A stretch of DNA of 33,222 bases from an uncultured Prochlorococcus sp. (GCA_902612005.1 CACMCA010000013.1:1-33222); one strand, 5' to 3'; counted from the first letter of the stretch, positions 9,287-16,927 are shown. Notes: generated by a model from the letters alone, not told the origin. Translations and numbers: made by a program.

Positions 9287-10344
9287 TTTCTCTTCTTAGC
9301 CCAAGGTGGAATATCAATAAAGATTTGCTCCCCAGGTTCTAATCCATCGATTACTGAAGTTTTATTTCCACTACTAGTACCAATTTCGATTTTTTCAAAT
9401 TTGGGGAAATTGTTTTTATCAACTTTCAAAATTCCTTTTTCACCTTTTTCTGTGACAATAGAAACTGTTGGCACTAGGATTTTTTCTTCATTACCTTCGA
9501 CTCTAAATTCCAGATCTGCAGTCATTCCAATTTTAATTTCTTCAGAAATATCTTTAAAATTTAAAGTTACTTCGAATGAGGTTACATTATTATCTTTTAC
9601 AGCTCTTGTAGCTATTTTTTTTACTATGGCACTATATTTTTTTGAGGGATAAGCCTCAATTCTTACTGAGGCTTCTTGACCTATTATTATTCTGCCAATG
9701 TCACTCTCAGGAACTTTGGCAACAATTTCTAGACCCTCTGATAGTTCAAAAATAAAGTTTTTGGTTTTAGGGTCTGAACTTAAGTTTGTACTTGGTGTTA
9801 CATAAGATCCTATCTCCGCATATTTTGCAGTTATCTTTCCTCCATAAGGAGCTTTAATTAGATAGAAACTTTTTTCAGCTTTTGCATCATTAAGTTTGGC
9901 GCTACTAATGTTGTAGTTATTTTTATAACTTTCGTAATCTTCTTTGCTTACTGCACCTTCTTGATATAAATATTCTCTTCTTAAAAATTCAGATTTTTGT
10001 TTTTTTACATTTAATTCAAGTTCTTCAATTTTATAGATAAAGTCCTCATCATCAAGTGAAGCTAAAACCTGATCTTTTTTTACAAGATCGCCCTCATCTA
10101 CTTTGATTTCTTTTATTACACCTTGCTTCCGAGGTCCAATATTGCTTGTCCTGGTTGCTTTTACTTCACCACTTGTATTAATTGAATCTGAGAGAATTCC
10201 TTTTTCAACCTGAACTACAAAATCAGAAATATCTTTTGACTTATTTTTCTTGAAGGAATTGGTTATAAAAACCAAAAATATAGTTAATGAAAGTAATATA
10301 ATTCCACTTCTTAGATTTATATTTTTTTTTATTAAATCAAGCAT
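9283..10344 (-). CDS. HlyD/MFP-family efflux periplasmic adaptor
   Basis: A membrane-fusion protein of about 353 aa: a membrane anchor near the N-terminus (LRSGIILLSLTIFLVF), a lipoyl half-motif (GVIKEIKVDEGDLVKKDQVL), an alpha-helical hairpin, the second lipoyl half (YLIKAPYGGKITAKYAEIGS) and a beta-barrel ending in VIDGLEPGEQI. Such proteins bridge an inner-membrane ABC or RND exporter to the outer membrane. I chose the ATG at 10344; a TTG at 10419 would add a poorly supported 25-residue hydrophobic extension. No transporter or outer-membrane partner is next to it. The gene instead overlaps polA by 4 bases. Confidence 0.85.
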   Translation of the reverse strand: MLDLIKKNINLRSGIILLSLTIFLVFITNSFKKNKSKDISDFVVQVEKGILSDSINTSGEVKATRTSNIGPRKQGVIKEIKVDEGDLVKKDQVLASLDDEDFIYKIEELELNVKKQKSEFLRREYLYQEGAVSKEDYESYKNNYNISSAKLNDAKAEKSFYLIKAPYGGKITAKYAEIGSYVTPSTNLSSDPKTKNFIFELSEGLEIVAKVPESDIGRIIIGQEASVRIEAYPSKKYSAIVKKIATRAVKDNNVTSFEVTLNFKDISEEIKIGMTADLEFRVEGNEEKILVPTVSIVTEKGEKGILKVDKNNFPKFEKIEIGTSSGNKTSVIDGLEPGEQIFIDIPPWAKKRK

Positions 10345-10486
10345 TTTTTTTGAAAATAGTAATTGAGAATATTTGGGAACTAAATAAATAATCAAGACGA
10401 TTATAATTAACTTATCCAAGATTGGTTAAGTAAATACTATATTACTAGAGAATGTTTTCTTGATAATTTTCAATAAATTTTTTCAA

Positions 10487-11578
10487 ATGTTAAAAGCCGG
10501 TATCATTGGATTGCCAAATGTTGGAAAATCAACTTTATTTAATGCACTTGTAGAAAATGCTAAAGCTCAAGCGGCTAATTTCCCCTTTTGTACTATAGAA
10601 CCTAATAAAGGCATAGTTTCTGTCCCAGATCAAAGGTTACAAGAGCTAGGTAATTTAAGTTCTAGCCAAAATATTATCCCAACAAAAATTGAATTTGTAG
10701 ATATCGCAGGACTAGTAAAAGGAGCCAGTAAAGGTGAAGGTTTGGGAAATAAATTTTTATCAAATATTAGGGAGGTTGATGCAATAGTTCATGTTGTAAG
10801 GTGCTTTGAAGATAGTGATGTAATTCATGTTTCCGGAAAGGTAGATCCCTTGGATGACATTGATATAATTAATCTAGAATTGAATTTAGCTGATTTATCC
10901 CAGCTCCAAAAAAGAAGAGAAAGAATTAAAAAACAGGTTAGAACTAGTAAAGAGGCAGCAAAAGAAGATAACTTACTAGAAAAAATTGAAGAAGAGCTAC
11001 AAAAAGGACTTTCAGTTAGATCAATATCTTTGAGTGAAGAAGAAAATTTAATAATTAAGCAATTAGGCTTCCTTACCGCAAAACCAATTATTTACGCAAC
11101 AAATTTGAACGAAAATGATTTGGCGAAAGGTAATGATTTCTCATCAAAAGTTAAGAGTTTTGCAAGTAGTGAAAATACAGAATGCATAAAAATATCAGCT
11201 CAAGTGGAATCTGAATTAATAGAGTTAGAACCAGAAGATAAAAAAGACTACCTTATGGGTTTAGGAGTGGAAGAAGGGGGATTAAGTTCTTTAATTAGAT
11301 CAACATATAAATTACTGGGATTAAAAACTTATTTCACTACAGGAGAAAAGGAGACAAAAGCCTGGACTATAAAAAATGGGATGACTGCGCCACAAGCAGC
11401 AGGAGTCATTCATACTGATTTTGAAAAAGGATTTATTAGAGCTCAAACCATTTCATATCAAAATTTAATTGATTCTGGTTCAATTGCAAATGCAAAAACT
11501 AAAGGTTTATTAAGAAGTGAAGGTAAGGAATATGTTGTAAACGAAGGAGATGTAATGGAGTTCTTATTTAATGTTTAG
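10487..11578 (+). CDS. ychF: Redox-regulated ATPase / ribosome-associated GTPase-like YchF
   Basis: An Obg-family P-loop ATPase of 363 aa, the exact family length from the ATG at 10487; a TTG 27 bases upstream is open but not conserved. Motifs are G1 GLPNVGKST at 8-16, G3 DIAGLVKGASKGEGLGNKF, and the altered G4 ATNLNEND that explains ATP rather than GTP preference. The C-terminal TGS domain holds TTGEKETKAWTI and ends with VVNEGDVMEFLFNV. It binds ribosomes and is linked to oxidative-stress control. It is divergent from the HlyD-like gene and convergent with the 52-aa gene. Confidence 0.97.
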   Translation: MLKAGIIGLPNVGKSTLFNALVENAKAQAANFPFCTIEPNKGIVSVPDQRLQELGNLSSSQNIIPTKIEFVDIAGLVKGASKGEGLGNKFLSNIREVDAIVHVVRCFEDSDVIHVSGKVDPLDDIDIINLELNLADLSQLQKRRERIKKQVRTSKEAAKEDNLLEKIEEELQKGLSVRSISLSEEENLIIKQLGFLTAKPIIYATNLNENDLAKGNDFSSKVKSFASSENTECIKISAQVESELIELEPEDKKDYLMGLGVEEGGLSSLIRSTYKLLGLKTYFTTGEKETKAWTIKNGMTAPQAAGVIHTDFEKGFIRAQTISYQNLIDSGSIANAKTKGLLRSEGKEYVVNEGDVMEFLFNV

Positions 11579-11586
11579 TTAGTCTT

Positions 11587-11745
11587 TTAAGGCTTACTTT
11601 TTTGCTTTTTGAATTTAAATTCAAAAAATGAAATTAATAAAATTAAGATACATCCTAGGCAACTACCTATAAACCCAAAAACAAGGGTTGTATAGCCATC
11701 ATCATAGCCATATTGTAATTGTGGTAAGTGAGGAGGTATTGGCAT
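11587..11745 (-). CDS. Small single-helix membrane protein, 52 aa (unknown)
   Basis: An ATG-started frame with a Pro-rich N-terminus (MPIPPHLPQLQYGYDDGY), one predicted membrane helix (about residues 19-40) and a Lys-rich tail, which fits an N-out/C-in single-span protein. The start is two bases after the stop of the 47-aa gene, so the two are probably one minus-strand operon. The stop is 8 bases from the convergent ychF. Function is unknown; support comes from composition and operon spacing. Confidence 0.6.
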   Translation of the reverse strand: MPIPPHLPQLQYGYDDGYTTLVFGFIGSCLGCILILLISFFEFKFKKQKSKP

Positions 11746-11747
11746 TA

Positions 11748-11891
11748 TTATTTTTCAACAGAATTTTCAATATCTTCCAGTAAATGTTTAGTTGATCTAC
11801 TAAAACCGTTTGTTTTTAAATAGTTTTGAGCCTCTCTAAATTTTTCAGCCACTCTTTTTGCATAAGGAGTATTCATAGAATTTTGAGTCAT
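11748..11891 (-). CDS. Small soluble protein, 47 aa (unknown)
   Basis: A short ATG frame beginning MTQNSMNTPYAKRVAEKF, then predicted helices (FREAQNYLKTNGFSRSTKHL) and an acidic end. It has no membrane segment or known motif. It is two bases upstream of the 52-aa membrane protein gene on the same strand, implying coexpression. No clear Shine-Dalgarno sequence is visible. A second ATG five codons in is possible. Confidence 0.6.
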   Translation of the reverse strand: MTQNSMNTPYAKRVAEKFREAQNYLKTNGFSRSTKHLLEDIENSVEK

Positions 11892-12053
11892 GTTAAAAAT
11901 GCGACTCGCTTTATAATCTGATCTAAGTAAACCCTTGATAAGTATTCAAAAATACAAGAATATAAAAATAGGATTTTTTACTTACTAAAAATTTTTTTGT
12001 GAAAAGTCCTTGATTCTCCAAAATAAAGTTTTTTCAAATTAGAAAAATTGACA

Positions 12054-12338
12054 ATGACAAATATATTATTAATTCTTTTTTTTGTACTTTTATTTCTATT
12101 ATTTTTTTATTCAAGACGAAACAATAAGTCAGCCAAAAAAACAAAAATTAGTCCAACTTATGCACCTTTTTTAAAAGAACAAGAATTTAATCCTGATATA
12201 AGTACAGATAATTGGGATTTACACAAACTTAGATTAAATAAATTTAGAAGATCACAGTATAAGGGATTAACTTTTTTTGTAAGTTCAGAAAATAGAATTT
12301 ACTATCTTTCTGAAGAAGGGGACAAGGTTTATTGCTAA
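12054..12338 (+). CDS. Membrane-anchored small protein, 94 aa (unknown)
   Basis: The N-terminal helix (about residues 3-22, almost all Leu/Phe/Ile) is followed by a basic RRNNKSAKKTK stretch, which predicts an anchor with the ~70-residue C-terminal domain in the cytoplasm. That domain holds DNWDLHKLRLNKFRRSQYKG and FFVSSENRIYYLSEEG, perhaps a small beta structure. I chose ATG at 12054; a TTG two codons upstream is less likely. No family recognised. Confidence 0.6.
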   Translation: MTNILLILFFVLLFLLFFYSRRNNKSAKKTKISPTYAPFLKEQEFNPDISTDNWDLHKLRLNKFRRSQYKGLTFFVSSENRIYYLSEEGDKVYC

Positions 12339-12391
12339 CTGGTGAAATAAATTTTATAAATAAGAAAAGCCGATAGAAATTAAAAATATTA

Positions 12392-12643
12392 ATGAAGTAT
12401 TTTTTTTTGTTATCAGAGAAGTTCTATAAGTTTATCGAATGGGAGTGGAATACTTTAAAAAATCTAAGAAGAACAAAAAGAAAGAATTTTTTTAAAAGAG
12501 GATCATTTGCGTTATTTAGTTTATTCTCTATTCTTTTTTTAATATTTTCTCCTCCTATCGCTTTTGGATTGTTATTTGGAGAGGGATTAAAATTTAGTAC
12601 TTTTTTTATTTGGATATGGATTTTAAATTTGAAGTTTTTTTGA
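12392..12643 (+). CDS. Small basic membrane protein, 83 aa (unknown)
   Basis: Residues 1-35 are basic and aromatic (EWEWNTLKNLRRTKRKNFFKR). Two hydrophobic stretches follow (about 38-62 and 67-83), the last reaching the C-terminus. The pattern resembles small cyanobacterial inner-membrane proteins of unknown role. It has an ATG start and lies 53 bases after the previous plus-strand gene. No Shine-Dalgarno sequence is evident. Confidence 0.55.
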   Translation: MKYFFLLSEKFYKFIEWEWNTLKNLRRTKRKNFFKRGSFALFSLFSILFLIFSPPIAFGLLFGEGLKFSTFFIWIWILNLKFF

Positions 12644-12701
12644 AAATGTATAATTTATTTCCCGAGATTATTTAAAATTAAGAATATAAAAAAATAAACT
12701 T

Positions 12702-12917
12702 ATGCCAAAAATATTCAAACAAAATAAGTTCGCTTTGTTGGGAGCAAATATATTAATAATTTTACTTTGGGTAACTATATCTTCCTTTTTGATGAGTTTA
12801 TTTCAAAGTGAAAATGCCCCATTTTATATATATAAAATTTCTTTTTTAATCAGATTCCTTCCTCCTATTTGGGTTACATGGTTCCTTTGGATAAAAAGAG
12901 GTGGTTTAAAAAGATAA
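12702..12917 (+). CDS. Two-helix small membrane protein, 71 aa (unknown)
   Basis: Two hydrophobic segments (about 12-33 and 46-64, the latter with FLPPIWVTWFLW) are joined by a short polar loop and end in a basic tail. Third in a row of small plus-strand membrane protein genes. It starts with ATG. Nothing in the sequence indicates its role. Confidence 0.55.
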   Translation: MPKIFKQNKFALLGANILIILLWVTISSFLMSLFQSENAPFYIYKISFLIRFLPPIWVTWFLWIKRGGLKR

Positions 12918-12944
12918 ATTACAAAAGCATTTTTACGGATTTAC

Positions 12945-13048
12945 TATAAAAACAAATCAGTTAAGATCTGTAAGCTTACTTGAAATTTTCATGTAAGAAT
13001 TAGGTAATTGAGAGATTGTTTTTAGCTAAGAAACAATCTCTTTTTTTT
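12945..13048 (+). ncRNA. Possible small non-coding RNA ending in a strong terminator
   Basis: A TATAAA box at 12945-12950 precedes about 60 bases without a coding frame. These include the palindrome GTAAGCTTAC and lead into the strong intrinsic terminator at 13011-13048. The terminator is 94 bases past the preceding stop. So this could be a stand-alone RNA of roughly 90 nt or simply a 3' UTR. No -35 box was found. Confidence 0.3.
13011..13048 (+). terminator. Rho-independent terminator (plus strand)
   Basis: A perfect 11-bp stem, AGAGATTGTTT (13011-13021) with AAACAATCTCT (13031-13041), closes a 9-nt loop and is followed by a T run to 13048. No A run precedes it, so it acts on the plus strand, ending transcription from the small membrane-protein genes or from the possible ncRNA. 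Confidence 0.85.
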
Positions 13049-13065
13049 ACAAATATTTTTTCTCA

Positions 13066-13103
13066 TAAAAAAGTGTTTGTCAGTATCCCTATTGACAAAC
13101 ACT
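13066..13103 (-). terminator. Rho-independent terminator of the hli operon (minus strand)
   Basis: A perfect 11-bp inverted repeat, AGTGTTTGTCA (13072-13082) with TGACAAACACT (13093-13103), has a 10-nt loop. On the minus strand the stem is followed by six T residues. It lies 22 bases after the last stop of the hli operon, which it should terminate. It sits tail to tail with the plus-strand terminator at 13011-13048. Confidence 0.85.
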
Positions 13104-13124
13104 CATGACGATCACTTTTAAAAA

Positions 13125-13304
13125 TTAAACAGGCAATCTATTATCAATTTCTACAACTCCAGAATCCATAAGACGGCCGATTTTAATAACTAAAGCCATA
13201 TCCAGCCTTGAAAATTCAGATTGATGGTTAGTTATCCAATCAAGTTCAGAAAGAGTTATAACTCCTAAAGTGTTTACTTTAAGAAAAAGTAAGCCTAAAT
13301 TCAT
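13125..13304 (-). CDS. 59-aa protein, last gene of hli operon (unknown)
   Basis: A soluble ATG-started protein (MNLGLLFLKVNTLGV, then ITLSELDWITNHQSEFSRLD and a C-terminal GRLMDSGVVEIDNRLPV). It looks like a small helical, perhaps winged-helix-sized domain without recognised motifs. The start is one base after the stop of the 42-aa Hli gene, so it belongs to the hli operon and should be coexpressed under high light. It has no chlorophyll-binding motif of its own. Confidence 0.7.
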   Translation of the reverse strand: MNLGLLFLKVNTLGVITLSELDWITNHQSEFSRLDMALVIKIGRLMDSGVVEIDNRLPV

Positions 13305-13305
13305 T

Positions 13306-13434
13306 TTAAAAAATTCCTGGGATTATCCATCCGAATAAGCCATAATTTACAACTAATGCAAATAAGCCCATCATTGCCATTCTTCCATTAGTTCTCTCGG
13401 CGTTTTGCCAATAAGTTGTTTTTGAATTTTCCAT
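13306..13434 (-). CDS. hli: High-light-inducible protein, 42 aa (single helix)
   Basis: A minimal Hli protein that is nearly all chlorophyll-binding helix: AERTNGRMAMMG (Glu and Asn/Arg ligands of the light-harvesting-like motif ExxNGRxAMxG) followed by FALVVNYGLFGWIIPGIF. Hli proteins bind chlorophyll and carotenoid in thylakoids and protect photosystem assembly under excess light. It is third in the minus-strand operon. The stop is one base from the 59-aa gene. Confidence 0.93.
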   Translation of the reverse strand: MENSKTTYWQNAERTNGRMAMMGLFALVVNYGLFGWIIPGIF

Positions 13435-13468
13435 TTTTTGATTTGTAGAAATGTTAAATAGTAGGTTT

Positions 13469-13729
13469 TTAAACGAAACCAGGAATTATTTGACCAGTTG
13501 TTAGATATGCTCCAACAGCAGCAATTAATCCAAGCATTGCGAATCTGCCGTTAAGAGTTTCAGCAACAACCTTTTCTTTTTCGATTGTTTTGACTTTTGT
13601 GTTTGTGTTTTTCATTTGATTAGAAGATGAATAGTTTAAATTTTCGTTTTGAAATTGCTTGGTTAAATAAGCAACGAGAATGGCTGTAAAGAATACAATT
13701 ACAGCTAAAAAACCTGAAAGTGGACTCAT
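13469..13729 (-). CDS. hli: High-light-inducible protein with extra N-terminal helix, 86 aa
   Basis: The C-terminus has the Hli motif AETLNGRFAMLG plus GAYLTTGQIIPGFV. Unlike a one-helix Hli, it begins with another hydrophobic segment (SGFLAVIVFFTAILVAYL, about residues 5-22) and a basic linker, so it probably spans the thylakoid membrane twice. The ATG at 13729 overlaps the stop of the upstream hli in a TAATG junction; a longer frame to 13804 would only read back through that hli. Confidence 0.9.
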   Translation of the reverse strand: MSPLSGFLAVIVFFTAILVAYLTKQFQNENLNYSSSNQMKNTNTKVKTIEKEKVVAETLNGRFAMLGLIAAVGAYLTTGQIIPGFV

Positions 13730-13935
13730 TAAAAAATGCCAGGAATAATTTGTCCAGTTGAAACGTAAGCACCTACTAACGCAACAAGGCCAATCATTGC
13801 CCAACGACCGTTAACTTTTTCTGCATTTTGTGGGTAGCTGTCGTAAGAAACAGACTCATCTATGTAAGGACGTGTCTCAGTTGGAAACATGTTCTGTCTG
13901 CCACCTGATTCAGTAGTAACGTTTGAATTAGCCAT
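13729..13935 (-). CDS. hli: High-light-inducible protein, 68 aa (first gene of operon)
   Basis: A polar N-terminal ~38 residues (ANSNVTTESGGRQNMF, PYIDESVSYDSYPQN) precede the Hli helix AEKVNGRWAMIGLVALVGAY and STGQIIPGIF. The ligand residues Glu, Asn and Arg are present. The C-terminal half closely resembles the next gene, pointing to tandem duplication. It leads the operon and lies just downstream of the promoter with an HLR1-like RpaB site. Confidence 0.94.
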   Translation of the reverse strand: MANSNVTTESGGRQNMFPTETRPYIDESVSYDSYPQNAEKVNGRWAMIGLVALVGAYVSTGQIIPGIF

Positions 13936-13947
13936 TAAAGTTGTGTA

Positions 13948-13986
13948 ATTGTTAATTAATGTAACACTACTATTAACAAATGTAAA
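13948..13986 (-). promoter_or_regulatory. hli operon promoter with HLR1-like RpaB site
   Basis: Reading the minus strand: -35 TTTACA (13981-13986), a 17-base spacer and -10 TACATT (13958-13963). Over the -10 lies GTTACATT-AA-TTAACAAT (13948-13965), which matches the published HLR1 direct repeat (G/T)TTACA(T/A)(T/A)-N2-repeat at 15 of 16 positions. A further TTTACATT half-site covers the -35. HLR1 is bound by the response regulator RpaB, which represses high-light genes in low light. The match is seen; binding is inferred. Confidence 0.5.
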
Positions 13987-14171
13987 GTATTAAGCTGAAA
14001 TTAAGTTATTTTCAGGATATTTACTACATAATTGTTACAGAAACGTGACATATATATTTAAATAGTTGTATTTTAGGCTTTCTACGCTTTACAGATTGGC
14101 TCGAAAACTATTGAGAAATCAATTTTTTGTTTAAGCTCATAGAAATAAAGGCTTTTTCTTGGCAGGATCAC

Positions 14172-14441
14172 TTATCCGTAATTATGAGATACTTCTGTCC
14201 ATCCTTTTTGGTGTAGTTCGTGCCACTTTTCCCAGGCTGAATCTATGTTGAGTTTTTCAGAGGATTTGTACCCTCCAGGTTCTCCAAGGTGATTTGTGAA
14301 GAAAAGATGAGTATGAATTTTTAAATTGTGTTTAGGAGATTTTTTGCATTCTTCGAAAAAGATCATTCTGCTGCCTTCGGGATTTAGTAGACATCCGTTT
14401 GGCATGCTAGTGCTACAACCAAATGAGTACTTAGGCTTCAT
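14172..14441 (-). CDS. DUF1651-like small protein, 89 aa
   Basis: A soluble protein with MIFFEECKKSPKHNLKI in the middle and the C-terminal pattern AWEKWHELHQKGWTEV, which resembles the DUF1651 family of marine picocyanobacteria (A..W..L...GW). A HTHLFFTNHLGEPGG stretch contributes several His residues. The ATG has an AAAGG Shine-Dalgarno-like sequence about 9 bases upstream. Family assignment is from memory and is moderate; function is unknown. Upstream, 150 bases separate it from a divergent gene. Confidence 0.75.
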   Translation of the reverse strand: MKPKYSFGCSTSMPNGCLLNPEGSRMIFFEECKKSPKHNLKIHTHLFFTNHLGEPGGYKSSEKLNIDSAWEKWHELHQKGWTEVSHNYG

Positions 14442-14590
14442 ACTTTACCTTTAATTGGCAGGCTGATTATTAATACGTTTGTACTATAAAATATATCCTC
14501 CTTGTTTTGCTGTCAATCCTTTTAAGGTTAAGTACTTATTTACTAATAATTATTTTGTTTTTTAATAAAAAAGATAATTTCTTTAGGCTT

Positions 14591-14773
14591 ATGAATTACA
14601 GGGAAGATCTAGAAATCAAACTACAAAAAGTAACACTTGCAATGCAGGAAGTTGTAGAGGATATCCATAAAACTGATCCTGAGAAGCAAAGAATAATTTC
14701 CAAACTTATTGAATTTAAAGAAGCAATCATTTCAAAGGGAATTGAACTTAATATTGAACTAGAGGCAGCCTAG
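14591..14773 (+). CDS. Helical small protein, 60 aa (unknown)
   Basis: From ATG 14591 this encodes MNYREDLEIKLQKVTLAM and then an all-helical, charged protein (VVEDIHKTDPEKQRIISKL), probably a short coiled coil or helical hairpin. The frame is open to TTG 14507, but that would add an unrelated hydrophobic leader, so I prefer the ATG. It is followed 73 bases later by another small plus-strand gene. Confidence 0.65.
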   Translation: MNYREDLEIKLQKVTLAMQEVVEDIHKTDPEKQRIISKLIEFKEAIISKGIELNIELEAA

Positions 14774-14846
14774 AAATATTGAACATCTCAGGAATGTTTA
14801 ACAACTTTTAGAATAGTGTTACTAACAAAGAAGGGTTATTTATCAA

Positions 14847-15008
14847 ATGCAGCCTGGTACTTTTGAATTATTGATTCTAGTATTTATCTTTTTAGGCCTT
14901 CAAGCATGGTGGATTATCCCAATAATAATTAAAAATAATAAATTGAATAAGAGAGGTAAGGATCTAAGAGAGGAAATTAAGCAATTAGAAAAGTTATATA
15001 AAAAATAA
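14847..15008 (+). CDS. Single-helix membrane protein with coiled-coil tail, 53 aa
   Basis: A hydrophobic helix (LLILVFIFLGLQAWWIIPIII, about residues 8-28) is followed by a basic then mixed-charge helix (KRGKDLREEIKQLEKLYKK). This is a bitopic microprotein with a short cytoplasmic coiled coil. It has an ATG start and lies convergent with selO, 46 bases away. It resembles small hypothetical proteins common in Prochlorococcus; no function is known to me. Confidence 0.65.
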   Translation: MQPGTFELLILVFIFLGLQAWWIIPIIIKNNKLNKRGKDLREEIKQLEKLYKK

Positions 15009-15054
15009 ATAAGATTTTTCTCAAAGTTGTTTAATCTACATGAGGATTGAACTT

Positions 15055-16758
15055 TTATGAAGAACAACTGTAGTGAGATACACCTCCATAGTTAAAATAC
15101 TTGCTTGGTTTTAGTCGATTATATTTTTGATCTATTTCTGATGTTTTTTCTATATATGGATTGCTAAAGACTTCTTGTAACTCTTTTATTTTTTTGTAAT
15201 TTCCTTTTTCAGCTTCTTCATATGCGGGAACGACCATCCATTCGCGCCAAGTATAAACTGGATTAAGGGATTTCATTGATGCCGATTTTGCTTTAATATT
15301 TCCCTCTTTCTCTAAGACTGATTGCCAGTTTTCAAGCCATACTCCCCACCTATTATTGAGCTCATCATTAATCGGTAAATAGAAACTGTCTTTTAAAGAA
15401 TCTAAGTTATCAGGTATTTCAGAGAGTTTACGGAACAAAATTGTATAGTCTGCTTTTGAAATGACCATGAGATTAAAAAATTCATTTATTAGAGTTTCGT
15501 TGTAATGTTCTAAGCCAAGCTTGCTTGCCCACATTTTCTTCAACTCTTTGTTCATTAATTCAGAAAAGTCTTTTTCGATTTGATCTAACTTTTCTTGATC
15601 TTGTTTGCTTTGTGAAAGTAACTGACTAAGAGAGGAACAGAATGTTTTAAAGTTAATTGCCGCAGCAGAAGGTTGGTTGAAAAATGAGAAATGTTCACCT
15701 CCACCTGTCCATGGTTGAAATCTTGGATCAAACAATTCACAGAATCCAAAGGGGCCATAATCCAAGGTATAACCTCCAGCAGCACAATTATCACTATTGA
15801 AATTACCCTGGCAATAACCAACTCTCATCCAGTTGGCTATAAGTGATATAAGTCTTGATCTGTATAAAGAAGCCAATTTTATTACTTTACTTTCAATTGA
15901 AATCTTATTTTCAATTTCATCTTTATAGTTTCTATCAATAAGATGTTGAACTATCATCTTTAGTTCATTGAGGGCCTCATCATGAGCATTATTACGAACT
16001 CGTCTTGCAAAAAGTTCAATCTGGCCTACACGTAAAAAAGATGGAGCGACTCTCGTAGTAATTGCCGCTTGATTATCAATCATGATGTCAGGTTCAAAAT
16101 ATTTGGACCCTTTCGAATACCACGGTCTTCTAACTATTTCTGAGCGTGAGACATAAAGTGTTAAAGATCTTGAGGTAGGGATTCCCAAGGAATCCATTAA
16201 TTCCTGAGCGAGAAATTCTCGTACGCTAGACCTTAATACAGCTCTACCATCTGCTCCACGACAGTAGGGAGTTGGCCCTCCTCCTTTAAGTTGCATTTCC
16301 ATTCTTTTCCCATTGAATAAACCTTCAAAAATAGAAATAGCTCTGCCATCGCCATAACCATTGCCAGTGCCAAAGGGACATTGTTGGGTATATTCAGTTC
16401 CGTAAATTGATAATGCATAACCTGTTGCCCAACCAACAGGACTCATTGGATAATTAGCAACAGAAATATCACCTGAGAAAAAACGACAAAAATTCTTGTC
16501 TTTAGTAAGATCTGAGCTCAGCCTTAGTTCTTTAAAAAGTTTGTTGCTATGGGAAATATATTCTGGTTCTGGAATGGCAGTTGGAACAACTGGTACGTAA
16601 TGACCTGAATATACTGAACGCGGTTTATGATCATTTCCATCTTTTGTTGATTGAGGATCTGCTTTAAGACAATTCATAAAAGAATAGTCAGATAGTTGAG
16701 AAAATTCATAAAAATTTTCAGTAAGCTTTTCTTTTAATAAATCAGACTTAGTTGACAT
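15055..16758 (-). CDS. selO: Protein adenylyltransferase SelO (YdiU/UPF0061 family)
   Basis: A pseudokinase-fold enzyme of 567 aa that transfers AMP from ATP to Ser/Thr/Tyr of target proteins and is linked to redox stress. Family motifs are YSGHYVPVVPTAIPEP, FGTGNGYGDGRAISI, LKGGGPTPYCRGADGRAVLR and the active site NSDN (321-324) with LDYGPFGF (Asp333), the metal-binding Asn/Asp pair of SelO. The C-terminal SelO-typical cysteine is represented by the final SCSS. It starts with ATG and stands alone between small plus-strand genes. Confidence 0.93.
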   Translation of the reverse strand: MSTKSDLLKEKLTENFYEFSQLSDYSFMNCLKADPQSTKDGNDHKPRSVYSGHYVPVVPTAIPEPEYISHSNKLFKELRLSSDLTKDKNFCRFFSGDISVANYPMSPVGWATGYALSIYGTEYTQQCPFGTGNGYGDGRAISIFEGLFNGKRMEMQLKGGGPTPYCRGADGRAVLRSSVREFLAQELMDSLGIPTSRSLTLYVSRSEIVRRPWYSKGSKYFEPDIMIDNQAAITTRVAPSFLRVGQIELFARRVRNNAHDEALNELKMIVQHLIDRNYKDEIENKISIESKVIKLASLYRSRLISLIANWMRVGYCQGNFNSDNCAAGGYTLDYGPFGFCELFDPRFQPWTGGGEHFSFFNQPSAAAINFKTFCSSLSQLLSQSKQDQEKLDQIEKDFSELMNKELKKMWASKLGLEHYNETLINEFFNLMVISKADYTILFRKLSEIPDNLDSLKDSFYLPINDELNNRWGVWLENWQSVLEKEGNIKAKSASMKSLNPVYTWREWMVVPAYEEAEKGNYKKIKELQEVFSNPYIEKTSEIDQKYNRLKPSKYFNYGGVSHYSCSS

Positions 16759-16927
16759 TAAATTTGTAATCTATTCTTGATTGCGTTGTAATTTCTTTAA
16801 ATTCAACACCTAGATATATCTTATATATTTTCTTATAGGAGATGCATTGAATAATTAAAACTAATCTTTATTCAATTATTTTTTTTTGCAAAAAGATTTA
16901 AAATCTGAGAAACATCTTATTAATGCT

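Noticed and set aside
13957..13972. NtcA site upstream of the hli operon
   Set aside because: The GTA and TAC elements are 4 bases apart, not 8.
16843..16890. Intrinsic terminator between selO and the DUF3764 remnant
   Set aside because: An ATTGAATA/TATTCAAT stem with a 15-base loop before a T run is all A/T-rich and no plus-strand gene ends there.
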